64,000 nucleotides of DNA from Ceriagrion tenellum (taxonomy: Eukaryota; Arthropoda; Insecta; Odonata; Coenagrionidae): the NCBI GenBank assembly GCA_963169105.1, contig OY720636.1, positions 105,834,539 through 105,898,538 on the forward strand, given 5' to 3'. The notes under the pieces were generated by a model that was not told the DNA's origin, ran no database searches, and worked only from the letters and a program-made list of their open reading frames with translations. Shown piece by piece: positions 1 to 12,860 of this stretch (its first letter is position 1; each line of letters starts with the position of its first letter). Both the position numbers and the translations under genes were made by a program.

Positions 1-389
1 GAATTGTTAGAGAGTAGAAAAAGAATGAGGAAGTCACAATTGTCTTCGGCAAGATTATCGTTGATGGCAAGTGCCAGAGCTACCTGTAGAAGATCGCCTC
101 TATACTACTGCATGCTTGAAGGGCACTTATTGTTCAAACCGCTCTAAGCTGTTGTTGTTGTTTAAACAGAAAGTAAACCCGTTGTTGTATTGTGTAAGTA
201 TATATATTAACACCATTTAACAGCCCATTATAGTTGTTACGCAGGGTAAGGAGTGTGGAAAAGTGGAGACCGAGCAACTGAATTTGCATTCTGGTGTTCA
301 AATGACGATGTGGCATAAAAGCTAATAAGAAAAGAATGTTTGTGGTGTAGCTCACAAATTCTTAATGAATAGTGATGACGGAATATGTA
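1..389. other. No recognisable feature
   Basis: AT-rich sequence. No coding similarity, RNA gene or repeat structure was recognised. Confidence 0.5.
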
Positions 390-452
390 AATTGGGCAAC
401 TGTTTCAATTAGGCAACTGTTTTAATTAGGCAACTGTTTTAATTAGGCAACT
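390..452. repeat. Short tandem repeat, 17-bp unit, about 3.7 copies
   Basis: The unit AATTAGGCAACTGTTTT occurs head to tail at 390, 407, 424 and 441. The first copy differs by two substitutions and the last is cut off after 12 bases. It is a minisatellite with no sign of function. Confidence 0.9.
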
Positions 453-1613
453 TGTCACCGGATTATTCAAAAGCGAAAAAGTAAAGAAAAGGGAAAATGA
501 AGCGAACCTTTATTTGAGAGTGAAATAAAAACGCGAGCATAGCTGCCACAGAAGGTATTAGATATTATTTCGGTAGATAGATCCCTCCCCCCCAGTTCAA
601 CTTACCTAAACGGGTAGATTACCTTAATAAAAATGACGAAGCTGATGATTAAATGAGATTTGGAACTTCAGCAGTTGGATATCACAAGCGTAGAGCTATT
701 ACGATACACAAATCACCTAAGTATAGCTTAATCGGATGATAAGCTCTAGCAATAATAATAATTTGCAGCAACACAACACGCACACAGGATATTGATTATG
801 TTTTTAAATTCATCAGGAAGTGAAGGTGCAGCTCTATCTGTAACACTTTAATCTTAAATTTTGATGAATTGGACGTGATCATTCGACTGACCCTCATTCT
901 TATTAGCATATCAGAGTTCTAATGAATAAACCAAAATGTTACCCATTCTAATCTTCGTTTTCTGAATTTTTACGTTTCAATGGGAGACAAATCACTCTGA
1001 AGAAATACGCCTGGTCCCCGGATGGAAAAATTGGGAAATTACTCCATGTTCTCATTATAATAATCGTAGGTAACCATTAGAATATCCCGACACGTTCGAC
1101 GGAGAAACAGCTTGAATGTTAGGATCACCTGCCAAGCCGGATTACGCCCTGAGGCCATCGGTGTCACACAAGCACCAAAGCCCTCCGGTTAAAATAGCAC
1201 CGAGGTAGCCCACAGCTTGACAGGGTGGCTTGTCCCCACGCTTCCATTTCCCAACTAACTTCCCTCTCTCTCTTTTATATCTCCTCCAACAACCACGGCA
1301 CTGGTATCTCCTCCCCCCCTCTCCCTCATTCCCGCGTCGACCACAATGGCTCCATTACAAATTCGCTCCGGTCGGGGCGAAGGGAGGGCAATGGGGAGCT
1401 GGGCAGAGGGTGGGAGGGGTAAAGAAGGTGGCAAAACGGCGCAGAGTCGGATAGGCCATTCAGAGGTTGAGTCCCGCTCTCAATGCGTTGGAAAATGCAT
1501 TTTTCGAAAAAATTTGCGAAACTCTAGTGTGTGGGGTGGGTAAGAAAGAGCAAATGGAAACTCGTCAAATCGATGTCCTAAGGTGTTCGCAAAAGTGAGA
1601 GGGATCCATTAAT
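453..1613. other. No gene; pyrimidine-rich tract inside
   Basis: AT-rich sequence up to about 1220, followed by a C/T-rich tract (about 1256-1345) and a G-rich tract (about 1375-1440). Short open frames across these tracts have simple-sequence composition and no recognisable domain. Confidence 0.5.
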
Positions 1614-1690
1614 CAACATCTACATCTACATACTACCCTGCGATCCGCCGCATGGGCGTGTGGCATGGGGTATTAGGACACCAGTCGTGT
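1614..1690 (+). repeat. Dispersed insect-type repeat head
   Basis: The sequence begins with CATCTACATCTACATACTAC and continues with CCGCCGCATGGGCGTGTGGC and a GGGGTATT run. I recognise this arrangement from dispersed repeats in insect DNA, but cannot name the family. Only the head is visible. Confidence 0.4.
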
Positions 1691-1910
1691 AAAGATGTAA
1701 GGGATAAGGTTTTGGGAGGAGACATGGAGACGTGTATTTAGTGGAGCTCAGTTTTTATTGTGGCCGGTAAATGCGAGCGGAAAGGACGAATATTTGTATC
1801 TGCCTGTTTGGCAGTATATCTCTCTTATTTTATCGCTTTTGTCAGACCTATAAATTTAGCGAGGCTTCAGCTTAATGTTCTGCGTGTAACTATGAAACTA
1901 ATAAAATAAT

Positions 1911-2035
1911 TAAAGGATATAATTTTGTACTTTTCCGCAGGATTTAATTTTGGATGGTATGACGAGTTTCACCGACTTTCGGCACCATCAAGCAAAATAA
2001 AGTTCTGCGGAAAAGTGCAAAATTGTAATCTTTAA
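1911..2035. repeat. Foldback element, copy 1 (hammerhead-like core)
   Basis: The left arm (1911-1955) and right arm (1990-2035) are inverted copies of each other; TTTTCCGCAG on the left answers CTGCGGAAAA on the right. The loop, read on the minus strand, holds TTGATGG, a possible 5-bp stem and GAAACTCGTC. A related copy lies at 63788-63969, where the inner box is the palindrome ACGCGT instead of ACTCGT. The element is therefore dispersed. Confidence 0.75.
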
Positions 2036-2166
2036 GTACAGATACTATTGATTTCCACGAGGAAATGCCTGAATCTGTTGAGTGTATTAGAGATGGGGAT
2101 GTTGGAAAGGACTTCTAAGGCCCCATTTGGCACTAACGTTCTTCCATTAATTTCCAAGTTAGCATG

Positions 2167-2460
2167 GGGGATCGGGTTGGTGTGGTGGCTAGAGTACTCG
2201 CCTACCACATGGGCGGCCAGGGTTCAAATCCCGGCAGAGGCGGATGTTTTTCAGAGGAACCCGATCCCTACTTGAGTGTCTTGTGGAGGACACTTTAAGT
2301 AGAGTACTCTGTCTGTCGGATGAGACGTTAAACCGTGGTCCCCTTGGCGCCTTTCGTTAAGAGAAGGCTAATACCGACGCCGGGTTTCTATCCTCCCTTT
2401 CCTATCCCCCATGGCGCAAATGACCTTAACTGTCGGTCGCCTCCCCAAATATCCAATCAA
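2167..2460 (+). mobile_element. tRNA-derived SINE, family A, copy 1
   Basis: The head (2167-2245) has a tRNA-like RNA polymerase III promoter: an A-box region around TGGTGTGGTGGCTAGAGTAC and a B box GGTTCAAATCCCGGC. The body contains GATGAGACGTTAAACCGTGG, a block I recognise from widespread invertebrate SINE bodies. It ends near CCCCAAATATCCAATCAA. A colinear copy is at 28126-28426 and a worn one at 44146-44385. The head alone recurs at 52287-52364. It has no coding capacity and depends on LINE machinery supplied elsewhere. Confidence 0.8.
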
Positions 2461-2529
2461 GTTAGCATAAGATTTTTGGGCATCATGAAAGTTCATTATC
2501 TCATTTCAGTATTCTAGTAGCTCAATGTT

Positions 2530-3290
2530 TGGTTTTTGGACAATACTTATCCTAACGTCCTAATGTCTGGCATATCGTGCTTTCTCTCCTATTCGTGATC
2601 CGCCATTAGATCACTATTCAATTTCTCATTTCTTCTTCCTCTTCTTATTTCGTCTAATACCTCTTTCACGCATCCCCTCCCAAGTATTATCTCATCTATT
2701 ACTAACTTAAACATTCCCCCCTTTTCAGAAAGTTGTCCATCCGTCTTTTATGCCTCATCCGAACCTCCACCGCTAGCTTCCTCTCCTCTCCTACTATATC
2801 CAACATCTCCTCGTTCGTTCTTCTCGCCACCCAGCTCACTCCCTCTATCATTCTCCACATCCACATCTCAAACGCCTCAAGTCTACGTTCATCCTTCCAT
2901 CGCGATGACCACGTCTCCGATCCATATAGCGCCACGCTCAAAATTAGAATTTTCACCAGCCTTTCCCTTACGTCTCTACTTAAACCCCCCTATCAATTAC
3001 CTCCTCTTTGAAAATAATTTCTATAGCCGTGGAAAGTCTTCGTCTTATGGCCCAACAACTTAACCCATTCTCCTTCAGAACACTACCTTGATACATAACT
3101 GCTCGACCTGCTCTATTTTTTGCCCACCTACCCTTATATTCAGACCCGTCTTCTTCCTTCTAGAGAATCTCATCACTTTCGCCGGCTTATGGTTTTTCTT
3201 GACCCCAGTTACTTCAAGTTCATTACTTGGGAGAAAAAATTCATTACCCGGCCTCGATAGTCGTTGACAAAACATTCGCGCTAATCATAT
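2530..3290 (-). pseudogene. LINE reverse transcriptase 3' end, family 2 (decayed)
   Basis: Read on the minus strand, the segment from 3275 to about 3075 encodes KVMRFSRRKKTGLNIRVGGQ followed by KIEQVEQ. After frameshifts, 2956-2702 encodes SVALYGSETW, LEAFEMWMWRMIEGVSWVAR and NEEMLDIVGEERK. These match the C-terminal part of LINE reverse transcriptases (the YGSETW and AFE-W-WRR blocks). The 3' end (2530-2570) contains GGACAATACTTATCCTAACG on the plus strand, which recurs in inverse orientation at the end of the copy at 44395-44850. The catalytic domain is absent, so this is a 5'-truncated dead copy. Confidence 0.85.
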
Positions 3291-3589
3291 TCAAGTTTTG
3301 ACTCAATTTATCTTGAAATGTTATTACTTGAAATGTAATTAAATGAACGTGTGAATTTTGCTATACTTATTTTCCAGAGTCGGGTAACCAAAAATTAAGC
3401 ACAAAAGCGAGAATTGAAGCATTTGAAGTTGAAAATAACTCAGCAAATCATATTATTGCAATAACACACTTCTTTGCGCCAAACTGCTCGAAAAAATTGT
3501 TTTAGCTGCTCTGCAGTCTTTGGTCAACATGATTTCCGGAAATTTCCATGAAATTGCTCCACAGCGTATATAATATTTTCTACCATATC

Positions 3590-4160
3590 CCACTAATATT
3601 ATAAATGTGAAAGTTTGTATGTTTGGATGTTTGTTACTCAATCACGCAAAAACTACTGGACCGATTGAGCTGAAATTTGGCATGTAGGTAGAAAATATAT
3701 CCGTGGGTAATATAGGCTAAATTTAAAAGCCCACAGGGTCCCCTAAGGTCCCCCAAAGGGCCCTCTGGTAGTCCATGCTAATCATTGGGTTTGGTGCAGT
3801 GGTTTTATTTTTTTTTCTTTTTAAAAGTACTTTCATTCAAGATAGAGGGCTGAAATTTTTTTTATCGGATGGCTGAATAAATGAAAATTATAATTCTTGC
3901 AATCGATTTTCTATTATGTTTCGTATTCGTGTGAAATTAATGTTTTTAGCTGAAAAATCTCACATTTTCTTGGAAATTAACAATATCATATTTCCTTGGC
4001 AACCAAATATTTGATCTTCAAAATATATTCACGCTTCTATAAAACTTTGTTTCCAGCAGGCTCATGATATCATGTTGAGAGAATATCTGTATAAGAAGGG
4101 CCTAGAGTCCCATGGGGCCCAATGGGCCCAGAGTCCTAAGGGCCCCATGATGGATTTCTT
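3590..4160 (+). mobile_element. Possible Helitron-type remnant with GGGCCC-rich tail
   Basis: Positions 3600-3690 (GTGAAAGTTTGTATGTTTGG, then ACTACTGGACCGATTGAGCT and GAAATTTGGCATG) match a repeat that I recognise in many arthropod genomes and associate with Helitrons. Clusters of GGTCCC and GGGCCC follow at 3735-3770 and 4100-4145. Terminal CTRR and hairpin ends were not found, so the family assignment is tentative. Confidence 0.35.
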
Positions 4161-5312
4161 AGGTGGGTAATCGATAAATTCAATGCATATTTACAATAAG
4201 TATACATTCAACACTCCTGAGGGAAAACCGTAAGTATAACGTTTAAGTTTATTTTACAATGAGCTGATACCGATTCTTTAATGATGACCAGTATCTGTAA
4301 GCATTAAACGAAAAATTTATAAAAAAAATCAAACACAAAAATACCAAAAAAGTATACCTATATCAAGAAAAATGGGAAACTAAGTCGGTCACCTTCTCTT
4401 GGTGTTTCTCGGGTTACACTAAGAACCGCACAAATCTCACCCTAACCCAACCACGGAAGGGTACCCAGCTATAAATCTGGTTCAAATGTTGACCCGTCTG
4501 TTTCGAAACTTCAATCGGTTTTAACGTGGCGGAAACTATAATAGCGTCTTCATTCATCTTACCCGAAAGAAGAACGGGGTATTCTGCTCAATGAACGCCA
4601 TCCATGCATGAAAATTGCCCTAAGAATCAACATATATTTTTTTATTTGAAAACCGAATCCAATGATTATGGCTACCCTTTACGCCTAAGACGCCGTCGAG
4701 ATAACGGAGGATTAATTGGTCAAATAAACATGGCTGCTGCTGCAAATGATCCGTTTGACATTTTCATCCGCTGGATTTTACACCTACTCTCCAATCCTGT
4801 TTGAAGATACTCAACGCTCATATCAAAAATAAATATCGCAACTGAATCGAATACAAATATATGTATGTAGTCCAGGGATGCGATTAGGTTCATTCACTCA
4901 GAAGACGACTCAAAGAAGACCGCTCAGTATTCTTCAAGTTTTTTGGATTTCGTATATAATACATTCAGTGTTTTTCACACCCGTTGAGTTTAAACGGGTA
5001 CCTTTTACTAGTTGAAAATATTTCTTAAAAATGTTTCGAAAGCATTTTTTCTTACATAATACATTCTTCGCTCAAACTGTAATCTATAAACGTGCCAAGA
5101 TTTGAAACGCTATTTAGTATCAATTGAAGGAAATACAGATAAAATAGACATACGACCAATTCCTCTCGACTCAGCTCATCCCATCTCTCGACTCAGCATA
5201 TCTAACCTCCATGTGAGCCTATGTGAACATCTCCTCCTTTAAGGCTGAGTTTCAGTAAAACCATTCTGAAAACCATGTTTTATGTTCACCACAGTACAGA
5301 AAACACATGACT
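4161..5312. other. No recognisable feature
   Basis: AT-rich. The only structure seen is a small direct repeat of TCTCGACTCAGC (about 5165 and 5192). Confidence 0.5.
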
Positions 5313-5690
5313 AGAAAAGACTAGAAGTCTTTGAAACCTGGTGCTGGAGGAGAATGCTGAAGATAAAATGGATGGACAAAATAAAAAATGATGAAGTGTA
5401 TTGAAGTGTAGAAAAGGCAAGGACCAAATGGATAACTATATAGAAAAGAATAAAAAGATGAATTTGACACTATTTGAGACACAATTGGTTTATGAAGGAC
5501 ATAACTGAAGGTAAAATAAAGGAAAAAGTCCCCAGAGTACCCAGTAAAGTACCCAGGAATATAGTTCATGGACCAAATAAAGAGTAGAGTAGAAAGGAAT
5601 ATATTTCAGGAGGTAAGGGGACTAGCATTAGATTGGGAAGGGTGGAGGACTGCAGTCAACCAATCTTAGGATTTAACCACCAATGATGAT
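5313..5690 (+). pseudogene. LINE reverse transcriptase 3' end, family 1, copy a
   Basis: The plus strand encodes LEVFETWCWRRMLKIKWMD near 5328, the C-terminal block of a LINE reverse transcriptase. After frameshifts comes a tail resembling FMDQIK and LALDWEGWRTAVNQS, ending near CAACCAATCTTAGG. The same tail is present at 5905-6055, 13296-13640 (minus), 20746-21100 and 45395-45945. The polymerase domain is missing. Confidence 0.8.
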
Positions 5691-5904
5691 CTACCATGAA
5701 GTTTCACAATGTGGAAATTGAGAGTGTTGATAAGAGGAAAGGCTGATTTGGGGAATGGAAGAAGGTATCGGCCTGCTATTAAGAAAAAGGTGTCAAGGGT
5801 ATTATAATTTAACGCCCCATTTGACTGAGGGATCATCTATTACACCTGAAGAGTTGAGCACCCCGTTGAATCAAAGATTCCTTGGGATTTCACTGAAATG
5901 TCTC

Positions 5905-6055
5905 CAGGGGAAGACCCAGGAATAAGTTCTTACGCAAAATACAGAGGAAAGTATATTGGAAGAGATAGGAGGAAGTAAGGGAACTAGCATTAGATAGGGA
6001 AGATTTGACTGTAGGGCTGCAGTCAACCAATTTTAGGATTGAACAACCAATGATG
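5905..6055 (+). pseudogene. LINE family 1 tail, copy b
   Basis: This repeats the last ~150 bases of family 1: GGGGAAGACCCAGGAATAAG, then ACTAGCATTAGATAGGGAAG and CTGCAGTCAACCAA. Only the terminal part is left. It sits about 215 bp after copy a in the same orientation, so it may be a separate insertion or a partial tandem duplication. Confidence 0.7.
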
Positions 6056-6180
6056 ATATAAAATACATTAGCATATACATAATACGTAAATAGCATATAC
6101 ATAATTAGCAAATAAATAATACGTTAGGGATTAACCCTTACCAATGATGCTATATTCAAGTTTGAAGAAAATCTGTAATA

Positions 6181-6730
6181 AGTGCCCCAGCGGCCACAGC
6201 CACCTTAAGCGCAGTGTTGAAGGCTGTAGTTGCAGGAGTAACGAGTCCCTTTAACGAGTGGCAGGAGAAATGTCGAATGGAGAGGGGAAAGGACGGGGTG
6301 GTATGGGGATGTATTCCGCACGGCGTAAAATGTGCGGCTAATTGCTCTCGCGGTCTTTCGGGTGGGGGAGAGGCTGGTGATGGCCCCGTCGTTGAGGTGT
6401 TGTCGGGGTTGAACGAGGTGGCTCCATCCCTAACGAATGGATGGAAGTTGGCGAGGGGGGGGGGGAAGGGGAATGCTTGCGAGGTCGCCGGCTTGGAAAA
6501 GGGGAAGTGGCGGAGGACAGGAGGGGGCGGGGGGGATGTAGCTAGCGGAAGGGATGCATCAAACGGCCGGGCCCGGAGTGTGCGGCGGCCGGGACTGCGG
6601 GGGTGGACGATGCCAAAGGAGGGAATGATACGGGTGGATGGGGAAGTGGAGGCTGCGTGTGGTCATGCATGAGGTCGCCAAAACGACCGGGATCGGGGAG
6701 GGGGGGCGTGCGGCACGGCTTGCTAAACCC
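6181..6730. other. GC-rich, G-rich patch
   Basis: This patch stands out from its AT-rich surroundings. It has many CpG dinucleotides, a 10-G run near 6457 and several GGGG tracts. A 152-codon open frame (6214-6672, plus) and an 84-codon frame on the other strand reflect the base composition and show no domain. It could be a CpG-rich regulatory island or a non-coding exon; nothing in the sequence decides. Confidence 0.4.
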
Positions 6731-8412
6731 CTTTCGACGATTCGAACGGCACATAAAAGCAATGGGACGACTCATTTTAAAAGCGTTATTGGGCACCGCA
6801 ATCGTTATTGGGGCAAAGTGAATGTTAAGGGCATCCAGGATATCTGAAAGGAATGGGGTGTGTTCAGTTGTTGGTTACTGAGGGTGATATTCCATGACGG
6901 GGGAATTTTGAAGCACCCTTAACGTATGGTGAGTAGTCATAACTCGGAGGGAAATTAGCGGTGTACGTTTGACTTTCCTTCAAAGAGCATTACGATACAG
7001 TTCTGTGGAAAATTATGGTTTGCACATAAATTACCGTTCTTTCCGAGAGACCAGTTAATTTTCTCAAAATATGCACGAAACATGAGGGCCTAACTGATGT
7101 TCCATATTAGTAGTTTCAATAAAATTTAGACGTCTAGAGGACTCCACGGCATATTGTGTGATATCCTTTGGCAAGTGGCCCTCTCTTTCAAAGCAATTCA
7201 AGAAAAGCAGTGAATACAAGTACAGGTAGCTGCAAATGTCCCATCAAGGACTTCACAACGGTGATCTCATTATTGATGTAATAAATAAATTATCTTGCTT
7301 CAAGCATAAATGTTAGTTTAAATAATATGTAAAAAAGTTATGGTGATATTTTTGAAGGCTGGAATGAAGACTTCATAAAAGAAATATTAAGGATCCCTTT
7401 CGCTGAGGCACCAGCGTTGACTCAGAAAGATATTTTTTCTCCTTAATCATAGAGCGTGGTGAAAATGAATGAGTCCAGACGCCTCACTCGGATTTGACTC
7501 TGAAACGTCCAGCTGGAGGTTAAAAATTCTTCCCACTAAGACACCACAGAGGCACGTATATTTCTGTCCGGTTATCGGGGTGAGGAGGTTTTTTTTATCC
7601 CTGTTTCTTAAACGTTTCCTTATAAGTTATAATGAGTTAAAATGGGGCTATCTGGTGCCTAAAGGGAATACTTACAACTAGTATTGAACATGAAAAATGC
7701 TTTACTACCCTCTGTGGATCAGGCAGTGCATTGATTGCATAAAAAGTGCCATGTTATTAAAAAATCGAGCAAAATACTGAATATATTGAAATCACAAAGC
7801 CACCAGCAAAGTTTCCCGCTACCTGGGGTATGTATCATTATTATTAAAGCAAATAAGAATCATGTATACCTATCCCCTATACTTAGAATAATAATTTACT
7901 AATAACTATGTTTTTACAGTAGTTACTAGTTTCCCTGAATGTGTCTATTACAAGATGACGGTATTTATTACATGTTTCCTTTTATTAAACTCCAGAAAAT
8001 GATTCAGGGTTCTCCCTTTTCTTTCTACAGTGACCCAAAAATTGCATCATGACCACTTGAACTCTGATTTTTAACACATGGTTCACTCGGAATTCCCACC
8101 AATCGGCAAACGAATACTCTCGGCTCGATGGGCTGGCACGACAGTTGACGTGCATCCGCGGAAATAATAACGTGGGTAATATCTTGGGCAAAGGAACGGT
8201 CGTTAATACCAGCTGAGCATCGACCAAGAGAACCACGTCCAAAAGAATTAAATGGACCACCATGAGAGGGTAATTAGTAGCTGAAGTGCTGGGGTAGAGT
8301 GACGGAAGGAGGATCCTGTTCCCATTACCCTGATATACCCTCTCGCGACCCAAACCTTTTCTGAATACCCTCCAACCTCATCTAATAATTTAACGATCGA
8401 CCTTTTCAGGTG
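6731..8412. other. No recognisable feature
   Basis: AT-rich sequence. A 122-codon minus-strand frame (7985-8353) has no recognisable motif and I do not regard it as a gene. Confidence 0.5.
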
Positions 8413-8520
8413 CTTCAAAAATCTCTTGAAAATTTAGATTTTGATACTCTCTCTTCAAAAATCTCCCAAGAGATTTTTGAAGAGAGAGTATCTTCAAAAA
8501 TCTCTCAAGGGATTTTTAAA
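8413..8520. repeat. Perfect 22-bp palindrome within a three-copy motif
   Basis: Positions 8443-8464 and 8471-8492 are exact reverse complements separated by six bases, giving a strong hairpin. The sub-motif CTTCAAAAATCTC also occurs directly at 8413, 8453 and 8492, so the hairpin lies in a small repeat cluster. Confidence 0.85.
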
Positions 8521-11500
8521 TTCCTCTGCGAGACATGAATATATTTCGAATTAGGACCCTGTGCGAGGCTCTGATTTATCTCTATTCCGTGATAGATAGA
8601 ATAACACAAAATCCATGATGAAATTTATTACAATCGCATAAGTAGAGTGTTGAAAAAGAAACATAATTAGCATGAAAGTTTTGATGGAGTGTCTTACGTT
8701 TTTTGCTACAGAAAATAATAAATAGTTGGGTAGTTAGAAATGTCAATTTTTCGGCGCGATAAAAGATCAAACTTCATTTTGGCAACTCACATTTGAATGG
8801 ATATATATTCAAGGTTTATAAATCAGCATTTATAAAGCTTTTGATTTCCTAAAAAATATATTTAAACATTGTTAGGTGATCAGATCAAGGTTTTACGACG
8901 CTTGTTAATAATTTTGATCATGCAAGAAATGCACCAGCAATACCATCAGTGAATCTTATCCTAATTGACAGTCCAACGTGGCTATTCAGCCCGAACTTAG
9001 ACTAAACACCATGTTGGCGTTGCGTTGACTTGAATGAAAATCCAAGAACCACTCACTAATGGGAGTAAGCGTGCATAATCATGCATAGGTGTACTTGATG
9101 AGTTGGAACGTAATTTCCAAAGACGCATATTCACACTTGTTTAGAAGAGCGACAAAAAATTATTCTCCCAAATTCTCCAAGAAAAATTGTACACATAATT
9201 TAATTGTAAGAATAAAAATACCATAGGTGAATTTTGAGCGACAAATACTGATACTCAGCTGAAGTTAGCAAATTAAGCTCTGTTATTGCATAAAGAAATG
9301 CATATCAGTGGCCAGTTAGCATTAGTAGGATCTCACTGCGTCGAATAACTCTCTATTCAATAGACATACGACATTTCCTATTAGCACATGGAAATTACTG
9401 GATGATAGGGGCTGAAAGTTTGTATTTGCCTGTCTATGTTCCCTGGTCTCCCGAATCAATTCCATGAGTTTTTTTTAAACTTATCCATTTATCCATTTGC
9501 TATTAATCCGTGCTAGAAACAAATAGCTGGCAGATGCTAAAAAAAACAATAGACTGACAGAGAAAAATGCCCAATGACTTTTAAGGAAAGTTATTACAAC
9601 ATGGGGATACTTTGTTAATTTTCTCATGTGATTGGTTAATTTTTTGAGACGTTGTTAATTACTTTTCGTCAGATAAATTTATATGCCGGCGTACCACTTA
9701 AAAACAAAAGTGAAAAATATCCACCATCGACAGCAGGACTAACTCAATATCTCAAGGCTCAGGAGGCGCTTGCTTTCAAATGAAGCTTAAGCGATCACCC
9801 AAATTTATTACGAATTACAATTTTAGTTACAATTATTAGATTCTAAATCCATGGTTGCACAAGATTTTTCAAGAGTTATCATTACATAAAAGTTCTGACA
9901 CTTTTATAAAAACATTCGCATTAAAACAGAGCAAAAAATAACCACACTTTCACTATTTAAAAAAAATATTTTCTTGAATACCATGGCTATGCATCAACCA
10001 ACGATTTAATTCCTTCAGTTTTAAGGAAAAGATATGAAATTGGTTAGTATTTTAAGTATCGTTATTCATTTCTTCAAAAAAGAGTCACTTTTGCGAGTAA
10101 CTTGAGTTTTTTCACACGTATAGGCACTGTGATAACCTCATTCACATAAGATCATCGCAAAAAATCTATTGGTAATTGTTAAACCACTTTTGTGACTCTA
10201 ACTCAGCATAGAAAGTGACGTAACGAATGAAATGATACCATAACCGTAGAAAACTTTTGGTAAACGTAGTGAAGCCAAAAAAGGAAGGTATTTCGTCAAT
10301 ATTCTTGCTACATTTATTCTACGAGATCCTTGAAAAATCGAGCTAATATTATCAACGATTCCAATCCTCTCCACCTAATATACTGTGAGCACAACCTTCA
10401 ATGGGCCTCGGCCAATATTTCGTGCTCATGCCATAAAATCCTCTCCAACAGAATAATAAATATCCCGAGCGGCCTCCACAGCACTTGGTCAAGGGGGCCA
10501 TGAGTTCGACAGTCATCTGTCACCCCTCCCCAGCATAGGAAGCGGGGGATAATCAATTTCTCAGCACGTTATAATTGGAAGTCACAATGAAGGAAGGTCT
10601 GCGGGGAGGAGGCGAGCAGGGTCCAAAAGAAGTGACGCATTACTCATTATCTCATGCCCAAAAATAGCGGCGAAAGCTTTCTCTCGTTTGGAGACTAATT
10701 TATTAAGCAATTTATTAAGTTGATTTTGAGAGAAACTTTCAAATGAAATTAACCATGGCCAAGAGCACACGAGTTTCAGCTCAAGAACAGCATGGCAAGT
10801 ATCTCCTCCTATTAGAGTGTATCTGACGGAGAGTACACAAGATGTGCCCTTAGTCATAGCAAATAACAATCACAATTCATGAAATTTATTAGAAGGGAGG
10901 GATGGAAACATTCATTTGACGTTCAATCCGTGATATTCCTCGAGAAGAGAAAGACAAAACTTAGTGAGATGATGCTTGAATCAACTTGAGAACGCACTTT
11001 AAGGGAACCGCTCGAATTAAATAAACGTAATTGTCAATCTCATGTTCCCAGACAATATCCTAAGATTCCGCAAGGGATGATTGCATATCCAGTCAATACC
11101 CTGAAACATAATCTTTTCACCATTTGACTGATGAGTTCCACGGCAGGTTGACAAACATGAAATTTGCATCAGAGACACTAATGAAGAGACTTGAAATTTT
11201 AGTAGTTCAACAAAAATTACCTTGATTTTAAAGGGGAAATTTATGCGTGTGTGACTACCTTTGCAAAAAAGGAGGTTAAGATTAAAAATAGTAGTTCAAC
11301 AGATACCATAAGTACACCGAAATAATTTTGAAAGGAAAAAAGTTATATATTGTTTTAACCGATGGTAATTTGCACAAATTATCAGACTCATGAAACAAAA
11401 TGAGAGTCATCGTATTAAACAACTTTATTATCCTTATGATTCAATGCTTTTATCAAGGAAAATTGAATCTAGTAAGTTATACCCACTGCACGCTGCCACA

Positions 11501-12409
11501 GAGTAAGCTAAAATTTTAATAATGAAACCATCTGGTCGTATTTTTGAAAATTCAGTCGCTTGGCTCTAAATTTTTGGACGACAAATTATGCGCCATTTAC
11601 CATTGAAAGCCACGCCGTGGTAAAGTTATTCAGATCACCGCAGTAACGACAGGCCATTTTTAATCCCTAAAAAAAGGATGTTGATTTAATTATTTCTGGA
11701 TCCCCTTATTTTCGGAGGGCAGGCTTTCGGCGCTCAAAGGAAGTAGGAGGTTTAGAGAGAGAGAGAGAGGTTTCACAGTAATCCACTACCGAGAAAGGAT
11801 TTTGTTTGGATATAGTGAAACCTTCTTCGAAACGAATTTTCTGCCCTAACATCATGATCGTGAATTACTAAAAATCATCTCTCCTATTATTGCCTGAATT
11901 GCATTTTTAACGCATCAGCTTTTCGTATGTTCTAATTCTGCAATCGTAGATGGCTACCGAAGTTGCATGCCACGTAAAGATTTTGACGAAGCTCAACTTA
12001 ATATTTGTAAAACCTTTTGGATCCATTACGGAAGTTTCAACTGTAAGATCTAAATTTGTAGGCGAGCGCAGTTTTCCCATTTTCTATTTCAGTAAATGAC
12101 TTAGTGATTTACAACTGGCGTATGAAACAGCTCGCGATTTAAAATCCTCCAAAAAAAAGGTGTATTCATAGCGAGTTACGCCTGAGGACAGACTACCTGG
12201 TTTCGATGACGGTAGCAATAAGATCAACGCAGCAAGTATAAGATAAAATATAATATATAACAGACTGGAATAGATCATATGCTAATTATACAATAGGCTT
12301 CATCCAGGCGCACAATCTTGAACGGTTACTGTGAGTAAATTAGGCTAAATATAATGATTACATACAATTATTATTCTCATTATTTTTATTGTAATACTCA
12401 GATTTAAGT
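8521..12409. other. Long stretch without recognisable features
   Basis: AT-rich DNA. I saw no coding similarity, tRNA-like unit or long inverted repeat. A short GA microsatellite lies at about 11755-11770. A 95-codon minus-strand frame at 10582-10869 has no recognisable domain. Confidence 0.45.
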
Positions 12410-12860
12410 AGGTTTAAATGGAAGTTAGTAAAAACCCTCTGCATTTTTAATGGCGCAGATCCCTATCTACCTCCACCAATTCTTTCTTCATCTCGGCAAA
12501 TTTCCAACCTATGTTAATCAATGACATAGAACCTCTTCTTTTACCTCCTGCGCTTATTCAGCACCCTTCCCTCTATCAAGGACATAGGCAACCCTCCACC
12601 CTTCAAATTGTTACCTCCTCCAAACACCTACTTTGCCTCCTCCTGATCTCCTATAAAAGTTTCCTCTCCTCACCCACCATACCAATCACTTCCTGTTTTG
12701 TCCTCCTTTCCGTCCACCTCTCTTCCTCCATTCTTATCCTCATCCCCACACCTGAATCCCATTTTCATGCTCGTTCAGGACCTCAGAGCCCTATCTTCAA
12801 CCCAAGTTGTTTCGTATTCCCTCACAAAATCTACGTTTCTGACGTATAACACGCCTCACC
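12410..12860 (-). pseudogene. LINE family 2 3' end (heavily decayed)
   Basis: On the minus strand, 12780-12600 reads RTKQEVIGMVGEERKLL and then IRRRQSRC across frameshifts, closely resembling the copy at 2530-3290 (NEEMLDIVGEERK). The 3' flank at 12420-12480 shares a GGAAGT..AAAA-CCTC block with segments at 19990-20165 and 54510-54665, consistent with a common LINE 3' region. Confidence 0.65.

Noticed and set aside
6214..6672. 152-codon plus-strand frame in the GC-rich patch
   Set aside because: Gly/Arg-rich translation of G-rich DNA, no domain, no similarity recognised.
7985..8353. 122-codon minus-strand frame as a gene
   Set aside because: No recognisable motif, and a frame of this length can arise by chance in 64 kb.
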